A stretch of 64,000 bases of DNA. Origin: Burkholderiales bacterium. Its GTDB lineage: Bacteria > Pseudomonadota > Gammaproteobacteria > Burkholderiales > SG8-39. Location: contig JADGRQ010000004.1 of NCBI GenBank assembly GCA_017880775.1, positions 1 to 64,000 on the forward strand, written 5' to 3'. This document shows positions 27,938 to 36,844 of the stretch, piece by piece. The notes beneath the pieces were generated by a model, which saw only the letters and a program-made list of their open reading frames with translations, was not told where the DNA came from and searched no databases. Each line of letters opens with the position of its first letter. Position 1 is the first letter of the stretch. The position numbers were made by a program, and so were the translations under genes.

Positions 27938-28414
27938 ATGAAAACCCTGCTGATCGTCTACCACACCGGCGGTGTGAAGACCGCGAAGATGGCAGAGGCG
28001 GTCGAGCGCGGGGCGCGCAATGCGCTGAAGGAAGCGGAAGCCGAGACGGAAGTTCAGGTGATCGTGAAGCGCGCGGCGCAGGCCGGGCCGGAGGACGTGC
28101 TCGCCGCCGACGCGCTGATCCTCGGCACGCCGGAGAACTTCGGCTACATGAGCGGGATGATGAAGGACTTCCTCGAGCGGGTGTTTTATCCTTGCGAAGG
28201 AAAAGTCGAGGGCCGTCCGTGGGCGCTGTTTGTCGGTGCGGGGCAGGATGGCAGCGGCGCGCGGAATTCGGTTGAGCGGATCGTTTTAGGCTTGCGATTG
28301 AGAAAAGTGCATGAGGCGATCATCGGGCTGAAGGAATTGACGCCTGAGGTGATTGCGCAGTGCGAAGAGCTCGGTGCGACATTTGCTGCGGGTCTTGCGA
28401 TCGGAGCGCTTTGA
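27938..28414 (+). CDS. Flavodoxin-fold NAD(P)H-dependent FMN reductase-like protein
   Basis: A 158-residue flavodoxin-fold protein. The phosphate-binding loop is YHTGGVKTAKMA near the N-terminus, LGTPENFGYMSGMMKDFLER follows, and FVGAGQDGSGA binds the isoalloxazine region. It is likely a cytoplasmic FMN-dependent oxidoreductase; the partner is unknown. It starts 36 bases after the ATPase stop. Confidence 0.85.
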   Translation: MKTLLIVYHTGGVKTAKMAEAVERGARNALKEAEAETEVQVIVKRAAQAGPEDVLAADALILGTPENFGYMSGMMKDFLERVFYPCEGKVEGRPWALFVGAGQDGSGARNSVERIVLGLRLRKVHEAIIGLKELTPEVIAQCEELGATFAAGLAIGAL

Positions 28415-28590
28415 ATTCAAGGGGTTGATTGTTCGCACGGCGGATATGCAGCACGCGCTATTGATGGGCCATCGATAGCCCCTTGAACTGACGGCGATTG
28501 ACTCAGAGATCGACCGATAATAAGTATGTTATGCAGCATTTTTGCGGACCAATTCAAGTTTGGCAATCCCAAGACACGGCTTCAATCGCT
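28415..28590. other. Intergenic region with an inverted repeat
   Basis: TTCAAGGGG (about 28417-28425) and CCCCTTGAA (about 28480-28488) could pair around a 55-base loop. A GTTATGC near 28529 resembles an attC right core, but no paired arms were found. This may be the decayed left edge of the cassette-like block that follows. Confidence 0.3.
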
Positions 28591-29382
28591 ATGCGCAAAC
28601 GCTATTTTGGACTCGACCTCTCAGGGTATTCGCGTGGCCGTTCTGGCTTGGCGGAGATAGCCACCTCCGACGACGGACTGGTCGCAACGATCTACCGCTC
28701 TCATCCATTCGCTCAGGTGGCAGGGGGACGAGACTTGTTGAACGATATGGTGGCCGCTGAACGGACAGCCCTGAACCGAATGACCTCTTTGGGAATGGTG
28801 CTCGTCGACATGCCCATCGATGTCGAGGATCTTTTCCGTCAAGGCAATCCGATCTTTGTCTGGGAGCTGACCGCCCGACCTGTCGATTTCGCCTTCGGCG
28901 GTCTGCGCCCACTAGCTGATCGGATCGGCGCTGCCGTCGCGCGCTTCAGGCACTGCGCAAGGGAGCAACCCTCAGCGAGCCTTCGGGAAACGTATCCCGC
29001 CGCCTCACTCAACGCTAGCGGTTTGCCCTCAACACAATACAAGGACGAAACCATCACCTGGGACGCGCAGGAATGGGAGGGTGGCCGCCTCGCGGAGATT
29101 GCCACCAAGATGCGCTTGGTCCCCGCCGCGCCTGTCGAGGTCACCGATGACGAGATCGATGCAATTGTCTGCGCATTCGCCGGTGCAGCTCCCGCCGGGG
29201 ATATTCTCAGCGGTGACGCACTCAAGGACATGGTTCGGCAACGGATTTCTAACAAGATTCGCAAACGCGATCGGACCCATTTGGATCGACTCACAATTCC
29301 ATCCAACTACCAACTCTTCCATCGGCCGCCTACGCGAGAAGTTCGGCTTCGTGTGCGACAATGGAACGAGGTCGACCCCTAG
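28591..29382 (+). CDS. DUF429-family RNase H-fold protein (probable cassette gene)
   Basis: A 263-residue protein. The N-terminal GLDLSGYSRGRSGLAEI, then VLVDMPID, ETYPAASL and DDEIDAIVCAFAG follow the order of conserved blocks in DUF429, a predicted RNase H-like nuclease family. The acidic residues of these blocks could bind metal. Translation probably starts at the ATG at 28591, since the 31 residues before it do not fit. An attC follows the stop codon within four bases, so it is probably an integron cassette. A biological role is not known. Confidence 0.65.
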   Translation: MRKRYFGLDLSGYSRGRSGLAEIATSDDGLVATIYRSHPFAQVAGGRDLLNDMVAAERTALNRMTSLGMVLVDMPIDVEDLFRQGNPIFVWELTARPVDFAFGGLRPLADRIGAAVARFRHCAREQPSASLRETYPAASLNASGLPSTQYKDETITWDAQEWEGGRLAEIATKMRLVPAAPVEVTDDEIDAIVCAFAGAAPAGDILSGDALKDMVRQRISNKIRKRDRTHLDRLTIPSNYQLFHRPPTREVRLRVRQWNEVDP

Positions 29383-29385
29383 GCT

Positions 29386-29472
29386 GCCCATCAAGGCGTT
29401 GCGGCAGACAAGCTTGTCGGTCGCGCTTCGCGCTCCCTCTGGCGCTTGCAGCTGAACGCCGGTACGTTAGCC
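29386..29472 (+). other. attC recombination site
   Basis: The right core is GTTAGCC (29466-29472). The left core is GCCCATC, one base from the consensus. Arms AAGGCGTTGCGGC and GCAGCTGAACGCC pair, and the central part TCGCGCTTCGCGCTCCCTCTGGCGC folds further. The 87-base length is normal for long attC sites. The next gene starts 19 bases later. Confidence 0.8.
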
Positions 29473-29491
29473 CCAGAGCGAAGGAGAAACC

Positions 29492-30301
29492 ATGAACTGC
29501 CGCGAATACGTTCACGGCTATGACCCGCGCGAGAACGTGCGCCTGCAGGATCAAGCCGGCACGCTGGTCGAGCTGCTCCACTCGGACACTTCGTATCGAG
29601 CCGGCAGCAGTGTTCTCGAAGCGGGATGTGGCGTTGGCGCGCAGACGGTCACGCTCGCCCGGAACAGTCCGGACGCTCGAATCACTTCGATCGACATATC
29701 CGAAGCGTCGCTTGCCGAAGCCAAGAGAAGAGCGGACGCGGCGGGCCTCACGAACGTGCAGTTCCGCCAAGCGGACATCTTCGCTTTGCCTTTCGACCCG
29801 GCGTCCTTCGACCACATCTTCGTGTGTTTCGTTCTGGAGCACCTCGCACGGCCAATCGACGCACTGGATGCGTTAAGGGTCCTCTTGAGGCCGGGCGGCA
29901 CGATCACCGTCATCGAAGGGGATCACGGATCGGCCTACTTCCATCCCGACAGCGAGGCCGCCCACACGGCGATCCGGTGCCAGGTGGATTTGCAGCGGAG
30001 GGCAGGTGGCAATGCCATGATCGGGCGAGAGCTCTTCCCGCTGATGACCAAGGCAGGATTCAGCGCGGTGCGTGTCTCTCCCCGAATGGTGTACGTGGAT
30101 TCCAGCAGACCCGGGCTCGTCGACGGCTTCACCAGGAAGACGTTCACCGCGATGATCGAAGGGGTTCGCGAATCTGCGATAGAGGCCGGAATCGTCGAGC
30201 CCGCGGTCTTCGACAGAGGTATTCTGGATCTCTACCGAACGGCCGACCCGGACGGCGTCTTCTGCTACACGTTCTTCAAGGCCGTTGGAGAAAGGGTGTG
30301 A
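29492..30301 (+). CDS. Class I SAM-dependent methyltransferase (cassette gene)
   Basis: A 269-residue Rossmann-fold methyltransferase. Motif I is SVLEAGCGVGAQTVTLA, motif II-like ITSIDISEASLAEAK, then ADIFALPFDPASFDHIFVCFVLEH and LRPGGTITVIEG. This is the UbiE/small-molecule type rather than a DNA methyltransferase. It has a good AAGGAGAAACC site before the ATG and follows an attC by 19 bases, so it is in cassette position. Substrate unknown. Confidence 0.82.
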   Translation: MNCREYVHGYDPRENVRLQDQAGTLVELLHSDTSYRAGSSVLEAGCGVGAQTVTLARNSPDARITSIDISEASLAEAKRRADAAGLTNVQFRQADIFALPFDPASFDHIFVCFVLEHLARPIDALDALRVLLRPGGTITVIEGDHGSAYFHPDSEAAHTAIRCQVDLQRRAGGNAMIGRELFPLMTKAGFSAVRVSPRMVYVDSSRPGLVDGFTRKTFTAMIEGVRESAIEAGIVEPAVFDRGILDLYRTADPDGVFCYTFFKAVGERV

Positions 30302-30370
30302 CCCGGCGTTCAAAAGAAACCCTCAACCGGCGGCATATTGCCGCCGCTTTAATCGCAACAGGAGAAACCT

Positions 30371-30676
30371 ATGCCCAAGGGTTACTGGATCGCACACGTG
30401 GACATCGTTGATCAGGAGAAATACAAAGCCTATGTAACAGCCAATGCCGAGCCCCTCAAGAAGCATGGCGCCCGCTTCCTGGTGCGGGCCGGCCGGTTCG
30501 AGAATCCCGAGGGGGAGAGCCGCACCCGCAACGCGGTGATCGAATTTCCGAGCTATCAGGCGGCCCTCGACTGCTGGAAGTCGCCCGAATACCAGCGCGC
30601 AATCAAGCTGCGCGCGGACGTCTCCACTATCGATCTCATCATCATCGAGGGGTACGAAGGCCCACAGCCGGGTTGA
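30371..30676 (+). CDS. DUF1330 family protein
   Basis: A 101-residue dimeric alpha-beta barrel-type protein starting MPKGYWIAHVDIVDQEKYKAY, with the GARFLVRAGRFENPEG and RNAVIEFPSYQAALDCW blocks of DUF1330. AGGAGAAACCT precedes the ATG. A GGCGGCA-TAT-TGCCGCC hairpin lies between it and the methyltransferase. A second DUF1330 gene is in the main array at 52.6 kb. Role unknown. Confidence 0.85.
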   Translation: MPKGYWIAHVDIVDQEKYKAYVTANAEPLKKHGARFLVRAGRFENPEGESRTRNAVIEFPSYQAALDCWKSPEYQRAIKLRADVSTIDLIIIEGYEGPQPG

Positions 30677-30745
30677 CGATCGCTCCGGCCGCGGCGTCCC
30701 CCGTCGGCGCGCCGCTATAGGCGAACGCAGGCAGTTGGAGAATCC

Positions 30746-30937
30746 GTGAGCACCATGAGCAGTCCCGACACCGACAAAGTCTTCACGGGCTCGATTCCGA
30801 AGCTCTACGAAACGTATCCGGTTCCGCTGATCTTCGAGCCCTACGCTGCGGACCTGGCGCATCGGCTTGCTTCGAGATCTGTTACTCGCGTAGCCCCCAA
30901 GCTGTCTATGACGGCCCGCCGCAGAGCGCGACGTTAG
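30746..30937 (+). pseudogene. Truncated methyltransferase (N-terminus only)
   Basis: GTG at 30746 (or ATG at 30755) opens a frame reading DKVFTGSIPKLYETYPVPLIFEPYAADLAHRLASRSV, the familiar N-terminus of a SAM methyltransferase group. After SRSVTRV the similarity stops abruptly, before the SAM-binding loop, and an attC-like tail with GTTAGCC follows. The rest of the gene was deleted, most simply by a recombination that joined it to an attC end. Confidence 0.6.
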
Positions 30938-30939
30938 CC
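30890..30939 (+). other. Possible attC remnant
   Basis: The segment ends in GACGTTAGCC, with GTTAGCC at 30933-30939 matching the attC right core. The preceding GGCCCGCCGC resembles the right arm of the attC sites at 5.6 and 48.4 kb. No left arm or left core is found. It marks the right edge of the cassette-like block. Confidence 0.4.
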
Positions 30940-30948
30940 GACATTCCC

Positions 30949-31989
30949 GTGAATTCACGCATTTCCTGCGCTCGTTTCCTTCTCGCCGCCACGCTCGTCC
31001 TGCTGTCAGCCGCAGCGCCGGCTGCGGTGGGCTTGACCGAAATCATCGGCAAGGCCCCCGATGGCCCGGTGACCATCTATTACCCATCAAGCAGCGAAGC
31101 TCAGCCGCTGAAGCGCGGTTCCTTCACCCTCCAGCTTGCGGTGCAAGGCACCCCCGTGCGCGGCAATGGGCGCCTGGTCGTAATTTCTCACGGCTCGGGC
31201 GGCTCGCCCTGGGTGCACGCGGATCTGGCCCGTACCATGGTCGAAGCCGGTTTCGTGGTGGCCTTGCCCGAGCATCGCGGCGATAACTACAAGGACGACA
31301 GCTCGCCCGGGCCCGAGAGCTGGAAGCTCCGCCCGGCGGAAGTGTCGCGCGCCATCGACGCGGTGGGACAGGACTCGCGCTTCGCGCCGCTGCTGACGTT
31401 GGACAAGGTGGGCATGTACGGCATGTCGGCCGGCGGCCATACTGCGCTGAGCCTGGCCGGCGGTAGCTGGTCGCCGGCGCGCTTACGGCAGCACTGCGAA
31501 GCGCACATTGCCGATGATTTCCAAACCTGCGTTGGTCTGATGACCCGGCTGACTGGAGGCCTCCTGGACGGGCTGAAAAAGACGATCGCCCTGGGCGTGA
31601 TTCGCAGCCGATTCGACGACGCCAGGGCGTACACCCACGCTGACCCGCGCATCGCTGCAGTGGTCGCCGGTGTGCCGCTTGCCGCGGATTTTGATATGGC
31701 CTCGCTCGCCGCTCCGCGCGTGCCGCTGGCACTCGTGACCGCCCGGCAGGACAAGTGGCTGGTACCGCGCTTCCATAGCGACCTCGTGCTGCAGGCGTGC
31801 ACTGCGTGCGAGCGGCTCGCCGATTTTCCCAACGGTGGTCATGGGGCGCTTCTGTCGCCCTTGCCACCCGGACTGACCGGTCTCGTCGGCGAGCTGCTGA
31901 ACGACCCGCCAGGCTTCGACCGATCGGAGCTCCCTGCCGTGGACCGCAAGATCACGGCATTCTTTCGCAAGCACTTGGCGGCAAGATGA
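30949..31989 (+). CDS. Exported alpha/beta hydrolase (dienelactone hydrolase-like)
   Basis: GTG start; 346 residues with a signal peptide (LLAATLVLLSAAAPAAVG). The serine nucleophile lies in GMYGMSAGGHTAL and the oxyanion region in VVISHGSGGSPW. A His near the end in NGGHGALL completes the triad. It is a predicted periplasmic hydrolase; the substrate is unknown. Its stop overlaps the next start by ATGA, beginning a three-gene coupled operon. Confidence 0.8.
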   Translation: MNSRISCARFLLAATLVLLSAAAPAAVGLTEIIGKAPDGPVTIYYPSSSEAQPLKRGSFTLQLAVQGTPVRGNGRLVVISHGSGGSPWVHADLARTMVEAGFVVALPEHRGDNYKDDSSPGPESWKLRPAEVSRAIDAVGQDSRFAPLLTLDKVGMYGMSAGGHTALSLAGGSWSPARLRQHCEAHIADDFQTCVGLMTRLTGGLLDGLKKTIALGVIRSRFDDARAYTHADPRIAAVVAGVPLAADFDMASLAAPRVPLALVTARQDKWLVPRFHSDLVLQACTACERLADFPNGGHGALLSPLPPGLTGLVGELLNDPPGFDRSELPAVDRKITAFFRKHLAAR

Positions 31990-32594
31990 CCCGGCGAGGC
32001 GGGTTCCGGGTGATCCTGTTCGACCTCGGCGGAGTTCTCATCGAGAACGCCGGGCGGGACGGGTTGCACGCGCTGCTTCCATATGAACTCGACCGAAGCC
32101 TGGTGCTGGAACGCTGGCTCGCCTCTCCGGCAGTGAAGCGCTTCGAAAGTGGCCTCATCCCGGCGCAGACGTTCGCGGCAGAGTTCATCGAAGAGTGGCA
32201 TTTGGAGATCGGGCCTGCGGAGTTCATCGACGCGTTTGCATCGTGGCCCAAAGGTTTGTTTGATGGCGCAAAGACGCTGGTTCAAGCTCTTCGCGTGCAG
32301 CATCACGTCGCGTGCCTGAGCAACACCAACTCCGTGCACTGGGTGCGATTCCCGGATTTGCCCGGATTGTTCGACTCTGTTTTTGCGTCTCACCAGACCG
32401 GACTGATGAAACCGGATCGCGAGGCCTATGAACAGGTTCTTCGCCAGCTCGATGTACCAGCCAATGCGGTTTACTTCTTTGACGATCTGTTGCCAAACGT
32501 AGAGGCTGCACGCGCCGTTGGCATCAACGCGTTCCATGTGATGGCTTTTTCGGATATCGAGCCGGCTTTGCGTACCGAGGGTCTGTATACATGA
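31986..32594 (+). CDS. HAD-family hydrolase
   Basis: A 202-residue HAD phosphatase-like protein. Motif I is ILFDLGGVL (the second Asp of DxD is replaced by Gly, as in the haloacid dehalogenase/epoxide hydrolase subgroup), motif II CLSNTN, Lys in TGLMKPDREAY, and motif IV FFDDLLPNVEAA. Both ends overlap neighbouring genes by ATGA. Substrate unknown. Confidence 0.85.
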   Translation: MTRRGGFRVILFDLGGVLIENAGRDGLHALLPYELDRSLVLERWLASPAVKRFESGLIPAQTFAAEFIEEWHLEIGPAEFIDAFASWPKGLFDGAKTLVQALRVQHHVACLSNTNSVHWVRFPDLPGLFDSVFASHQTGLMKPDREAYEQVLRQLDVPANAVYFFDDLLPNVEAARAVGINAFHVMAFSDIEPALRTEGLYT

Positions 32595-33412
32595 GCGTCG
32601 ATCCCAATTCCCTGCCGCCTCCGTCGAGCGCCTACGTCGCGCTCGAGAACGGCTGCTACGCCTCGAGCGGCCTGACCCGCGGCCCCTGGCATCCGGACCA
32701 CCAGCATGCCGGCCCGCCGATCGCGCTGGTCGCACGCAGCATCGAGCGCGCTGCAGCCGCGCTCGAGCTCACGCACATGGCGCGGCTGACCGCCAACCTG
32801 CTGCGCCCGATCCCGATCGCCGAGCTCGCGGTCGAGGTTCAGACTGACTACGCGGGGCGCAACGTCGCCCATTTTTCCGCGCAGCTGAATGCCGGTGGCA
32901 AGGAGGTAGCGCGATTTACCGCGGTCGCGCAGCGCGAAGCCGCTCTGAACATTCCGGCTGATTTGCCGGGACACCCTCTGCCGCACGCGCCGCGCTCGGT
33001 CGAGGAATCATCCGCGGCCACGTTTCCGTTCTCGGCCGATCTGATCGGCTATCAGGACCTGATGGAGAACCGGATTGCGCAAGGCGTTTTTTTCCGCGGC
33101 CCTTGCGCCGTCTGGTTCCGCATCCGCTACCCGCTTGTCGCCGGCGAGGAACCGAGCGCGATGCAGCGCGTCGCGGTCGCCGCGGATTCGGGCAACGGCA
33201 TCAGCGCCGTGCTCGACTTCCGCCGCTACATCTTCGTCAACTCCGACCTTACCATCAACCTGCTGCGCAAGCCGCACGGCGAATGGATTTGCATCGATGC
33301 GCGCACGCTCCTGGGATCGAGCGGCGGCGGCCTGGCCGAAGCGCGGATCTTCGATTCGATCGGGCTGGTCGGCAGGTCGACGCAAAGCCTTGCGATCCGG
33401 CTGCGCGAGTGA
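32591..33412 (+). CDS. Acyl-CoA thioesterase-like double-hotdog protein
   Basis: A 273-residue protein with two hotdog-like halves. GPWHPDHQHAGPPIALVARS opens the first and AAADSGNGISAVLD is the corresponding turn in the second. It resembles TesB-type thioesterase-family proteins of unknown substrate. It is translationally coupled to the HAD gene. Confidence 0.75.
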   Translation: MSVDPNSLPPPSSAYVALENGCYASSGLTRGPWHPDHQHAGPPIALVARSIERAAAALELTHMARLTANLLRPIPIAELAVEVQTDYAGRNVAHFSAQLNAGGKEVARFTAVAQREAALNIPADLPGHPLPHAPRSVEESSAATFPFSADLIGYQDLMENRIAQGVFFRGPCAVWFRIRYPLVAGEEPSAMQRVAVAADSGNGISAVLDFRRYIFVNSDLTINLLRKPHGEWICIDARTLLGSSGGGLAEARIFDSIGLVGRSTQSLAIRLRE

Positions 33413-33434
33413 AGGCTGAATCAGGCGACCAGCT

Positions 33435-34106
33435 TCACCGCTTCGCCGCAAGTCCGAGGTGGACGAAAGACTCCACGTTCTTCGGACGCTTCGTACCCGG
33501 CGCAAGCCTGCCGTCGTCCTTCGCAACGCCGGCGTGCATCGACACCGGCACCAGGCCCGCCCAGATCGGAAGCTGATAGTCCTCTTCGTCGTCGATCACG
33601 CCGGCGGCGCGGATCTTGGCCGAAGCCTCCTCGATCCGCATGCCCAGTACCGTGGTCGCCTTGAGTTCCTGCTTGTTCACCGGCCGCAGCCCCTTCCAGC
33701 GTCCGGGCACCATGCGCTCGACGAAGGCCTCCATCTTGGCGAGCTTTTCGGCAGGATCCTCGACCTTGTGCGCTTTCCCGAACAGCATCGCCGAGCGGTA
33801 ATCGATCGAGTGGTGGAATCCGGAGCGAGCGAGCACGAGGCCGTCCACGTGCGTCACCGCGAGGCAGCAGTCCACGCCTTTTTCGAGGTGGCGCAGCATG
33901 CGCGAGGCCGATGAACCGTGCCAGTACACCGAGTCGCCCTCGCGCCAGTAGCAGGTCGGCGTTACGTAGGGCTGGCCGCCGATCGCGTAGCCGACGTGGC
34001 AGAGGAAGCCCGAGTCGAGAATCGCGTACAGCGTGTCCTTGTCGTAGTGGCCGCGCTTGTGCAGGCGCTTGAGCTTCGATCGGGCGGTCGGGGTGAAGGA
34101 TTTCAC
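33435..34106 (-). CDS. Pyridoxamine 5'-phosphate oxidase-family FMN protein (NimA-like)
   Basis: A 223-residue split-barrel flavin-binding protein. HVGYAIGGQPYVTPTCYWREG and YWHGSSASRMLRHLEKG are the typical strands of the NimA/PPOX-like group. It starts with GTG overlapping the emrB stop (GTGA), so it is the last gene of the efflux operon. It may reduce or modify a toxic compound handled by the pump; that link is inference from position. Confidence 0.8.
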   Translation of the reverse strand: MKSFTPTARSKLKRLHKRGHYDKDTLYAILDSGFLCHVGYAIGGQPYVTPTCYWREGDSVYWHGSSASRMLRHLEKGVDCCLAVTHVDGLVLARSGFHHSIDYRSAMLFGKAHKVEDPAEKLAKMEAFVERMVPGRWKGLRPVNKQELKATTVLGMRIEEASAKIRAAGVIDDEEDYQLPIWAGLVPVSMHAGVAKDDGRLAPGTKRPKNVESFVHLGLAAKR

Positions 34107-35692
34107 TCGGAGATGCTCCCTTTGGAAGTCGTCATGTTAGCAGCCGCGGCCACGCGTACCGGCCGCGCGATCCACACCAGCGCGGCGAGCACGATGAACA
34201 GCACGCCTGCCATCCAGAACAGGTCGTTGGTGCTCAGCATGCGCGCCTCGGCTTCGACCATCTGATCGAGCTGCGCGATCGCCTGCTCCGGTGTGAAGCC
34301 GGCGCCCTGCAGCGTGGCGAGCGCGGCGTCGGTCGCGGGGTCGTAGGACGTCAGATTTTCGACGAGGTGCGCGCGGTGCAGTTTCGTGCGGTCGTCCCAC
34401 AGCGTGATCGCGACCGACGCACCGAACGCGCCCAAGGTGTAGCGCGCGAAGTTGTTGAGTCCGGTGGCCGCGGGCACGCGTTCGGCCGGCAGCCCGGCAA
34501 GCGCGAGCGCCGTGAGCGGCAGAAAGAACATCACGTTCGCCGCGCCCTGGATGAACATCGGCAGCGCGATGGTCCACGCATCGGCATGCAGATCGAACCG
34601 GGCGCGCATGAAAGACACCACCGCGAAAATCAGGAAACCCGCGCAGGCGATCCAGCGCTGGTCGGTCCTCGGGATGCTGTACCCGATCAGCGGCGCGAGC
34701 AGCATCGCCAGCAACCCGAAGGGCGCCATCATCAGCCCCGCCCAGATCTGCGTATAGCCCATCACGGTCTGCAGCCACAGCGGCAGAATCACCAGCGAGG
34801 CGAAAAACACCGCGTAGCCGACCGACAGCGTCAGCGTCCCGCTCCAGAAATTGCGCACGCCGAACAGCGACAGATCGACGATCGGGTGCGGATTGTCGAG
34901 CAGCTCCCAGGCAAGGAACGACGCGAACCCGAACCCTGCGACGCACGCGAGCGCGACGATCTCGCCGGAGCTGAACCAGTCGAGCTCCTTGCCCTTGTCG
35001 AGCATGATCTGCAGCGCGCCCACCCACAGCACCAGCAGCACCAGCCCGACCACATCGATCGGCACCTTGCGGGTGGCCGATTCGCGCCGGCCGTAGATCT
35101 GCCAGATGATCGCCGCCGCGAGCAGCCCGACCGGGACGTTGATGTAGAAGATCCACGGCCAGGTCGCCTCTTCGGTGATCCAGCCCCCGATCAGCGGTCC
35201 GCTGATCGGCGCGATCAGCGCGGTCATCGACCATAGTGCGAGCGCGAAGCCGGATCTCTCTCGCGTGAACGTGGTGAGCAGCAGCGTCTGCGACAGTGGA
35301 ACCATCGGCCCCGCCACCAGCCCCTGCAGCACTCGGCACGCAATCAGCGCTTCCATCCCCGGCGCGATCGCGCACAGCCAGGAGGCGGCGGTGAACAGCA
35401 GGATCGAGGCGACCATCAGCCGCACCGGGCCGAAGCGCGTGGCGAGCCAGCCGGTCAGCGGCAGCGCGATCGCGTTCGCGACCGTGAACGACGTGATGAT
35501 CCATGTGCCCTGTGTCGGGCTCACGCCGAGATCGCCCGCGATGGTCGGGATCGCGACGTTGGCGATGGTCACGTCGAGCACGGTCATGAACGTCGCGCCG
35601 GCAAGCGCGATCGCGCCGAGCATGCGCTCCGCGCCGGCGAGTTCCGCCGGTGCAGGGGCTGCCGCAGCGGCCGCCTCGGGTACTGCGCTCAT
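34103..35692 (-). CDS. emrB: EmrB-type DHA2 multidrug efflux permease
   Basis: A 529-residue major facilitator protein with 14 transmembrane segments. ATFMTVLDVTIANVAIPTIAG is the DHA2 motif D1 and GWLATRFGPVRLM motif A. With an EmrA adaptor and an outer-membrane channel it exports hydrophobic drugs. The ATG at 35692 overlaps the emrA stop by ATGA; a much longer reading frame upstream is antisense-like noise in the emrA region. Confidence 0.92.
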   Translation of the reverse strand: MSAVPEAAAAAAPAPAELAGAERMLGAIALAGATFMTVLDVTIANVAIPTIAGDLGVSPTQGTWIITSFTVANAIALPLTGWLATRFGPVRLMVASILLFTAASWLCAIAPGMEALIACRVLQGLVAGPMVPLSQTLLLTTFTRERSGFALALWSMTALIAPISGPLIGGWITEEATWPWIFYINVPVGLLAAAIIWQIYGRRESATRKVPIDVVGLVLLVLWVGALQIMLDKGKELDWFSSGEIVALACVAGFGFASFLAWELLDNPHPIVDLSLFGVRNFWSGTLTLSVGYAVFFASLVILPLWLQTVMGYTQIWAGLMMAPFGLLAMLLAPLIGYSIPRTDQRWIACAGFLIFAVVSFMRARFDLHADAWTIALPMFIQGAANVMFFLPLTALALAGLPAERVPAATGLNNFARYTLGAFGASVAITLWDDRTKLHRAHLVENLTSYDPATDAALATLQGAGFTPEQAIAQLDQMVEAEARMLSTNDLFWMAGVLFIVLAALVWIARPVRVAAAANMTTSKGSISE

Positions 35693-36840
35693 TTGCCCCG
35701 GGTTGCCGCGCCGAGATTGGCAGCCACGATCGCGCGCACGCGGGCGTCGGCTTCGCCCGACTTCGCCGCCGGCGCGGCAATCGAGTAGGCCGCGCTCGAA
35801 CGCGGCGCGGCGGCGAGCTGCGCTCCGCTGGTGTCGCGCACGTCCACCTCCGCGCGCATCGATAGGCCGATGCGCAGCGGGTGTTCCTCCAGTTGCTTCT
35901 GCTCGAGCAGGATGCGCACCGGCAGGCGCTGCACCACCTTGATCCAGTTGCCGGTGGCGTTCTGCGGCGGCAGCAGCGCGAAGGCTCCCCCGGTTCCGGC
36001 CGCCAGCCCTGCCACGCGGCCGCGGAACTCGACGCGATCGCCGTACATGTCCGCAACCATGCGCACCGGCTGTCCGATGCGCATCTCGCGAAGCTGGCTT
36101 TCCTTGAAGTTCGCGTCCACCCAGAGCTGGTCGAGCGGCACGATCGCCATCAGCGCCGCGCCGGGCGCGACGCGCTGGCCGATCTGCACCGAGCGCTTGG
36201 CGACGTAACCGTCGACCGGCGCCGCGATCTCTGCGCGCGTCAACGCGAGGAACGCTTCCCGTACGCGCGCTGCGGCGCGCTGCACGTTCGGATGCGCCTC
36301 GACCGTGGTGCGGTCGGTGAGCGTGCGGTTCGAGGCGAGCTTTTCGCGCGCCTCCTCGAGCGCGGCCTGCGCGGTCGCCACCGCGGCGCGCGCGTTGTCG
36401 AGCGTTTCCTTCGAGATCATGCCCTTCGCCGCGAGCTGCACGCGGCGCGCATGGTCTTCCTCCGCCCGGACCAACTCCGACTGGCGCACCGCGACGCCGG
36501 CCTCGAGCGTGTTGTTGTTGGCATACAGCGTGCGCGATTCGCGCACGGCTTGCGCGAGCAGCGCCTCGGCCTGCTCGAGCGCCACCTGCGCGTCGGCTGT
36601 ATCGAGCCGCACCAGCCGCTGGCCGGCCTTCACGCGGTCGGTGTCGTCGGCGGCAATCGACACCACGGTGCCCGCCACCTGCGGAGTCACCTGCACCAGA
36701 TTGCCGGCGACGTAGGCGTTGTCGGTGGTCTCGAAATTGCGCCCCACCAGATGCCACCACGCGGCCCACCCGGCGCCGCCCGCGGCGAACGCGAACACGA
36801 GCAGCACGAGCACGATGCGGCGCCCTCTGAGTCCGGCCAT
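35689..36840 (-). CDS. emrA: EmrA-type membrane fusion protein
   Basis: A 383-residue HlyD-family adaptor. One N-terminal membrane segment (RRIVLVLLVFAFAAGGAGWAAW) precedes FETTDNAYVAGNLVQVTPQV, the lipoyl-domain signature. A long coiled coil (about residues 90-190) and VAPGAALMAIVPLDQLWVDANF follow. It bridges EmrB to the outer membrane. It lies four bases after the MarR gene. Confidence 0.92.
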   Translation of the reverse strand: MAGLRGRRIVLVLLVFAFAAGGAGWAAWWHLVGRNFETTDNAYVAGNLVQVTPQVAGTVVSIAADDTDRVKAGQRLVRLDTADAQVALEQAEALLAQAVRESRTLYANNNTLEAGVAVRQSELVRAEEDHARRVQLAAKGMISKETLDNARAAVATAQAALEEAREKLASNRTLTDRTTVEAHPNVQRAAARVREAFLALTRAEIAAPVDGYVAKRSVQIGQRVAPGAALMAIVPLDQLWVDANFKESQLREMRIGQPVRMVADMYGDRVEFRGRVAGLAAGTGGAFALLPPQNATGNWIKVVQRLPVRILLEQKQLEEHPLRIGLSMRAEVDVRDTSGAQLAAAPRSSAAYSIAAPAAKSGEADARVRAIVAANLGAATRGK

Positions 36841-36844
36841 CGCG

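Noticed and set aside
35693-36769. N-terminal extension of emrB into the emrA region
   Set aside because: The translated extension is Arg-rich noise in an alternative frame of emrA; the ATG at 35692 gives the proper MFS start.
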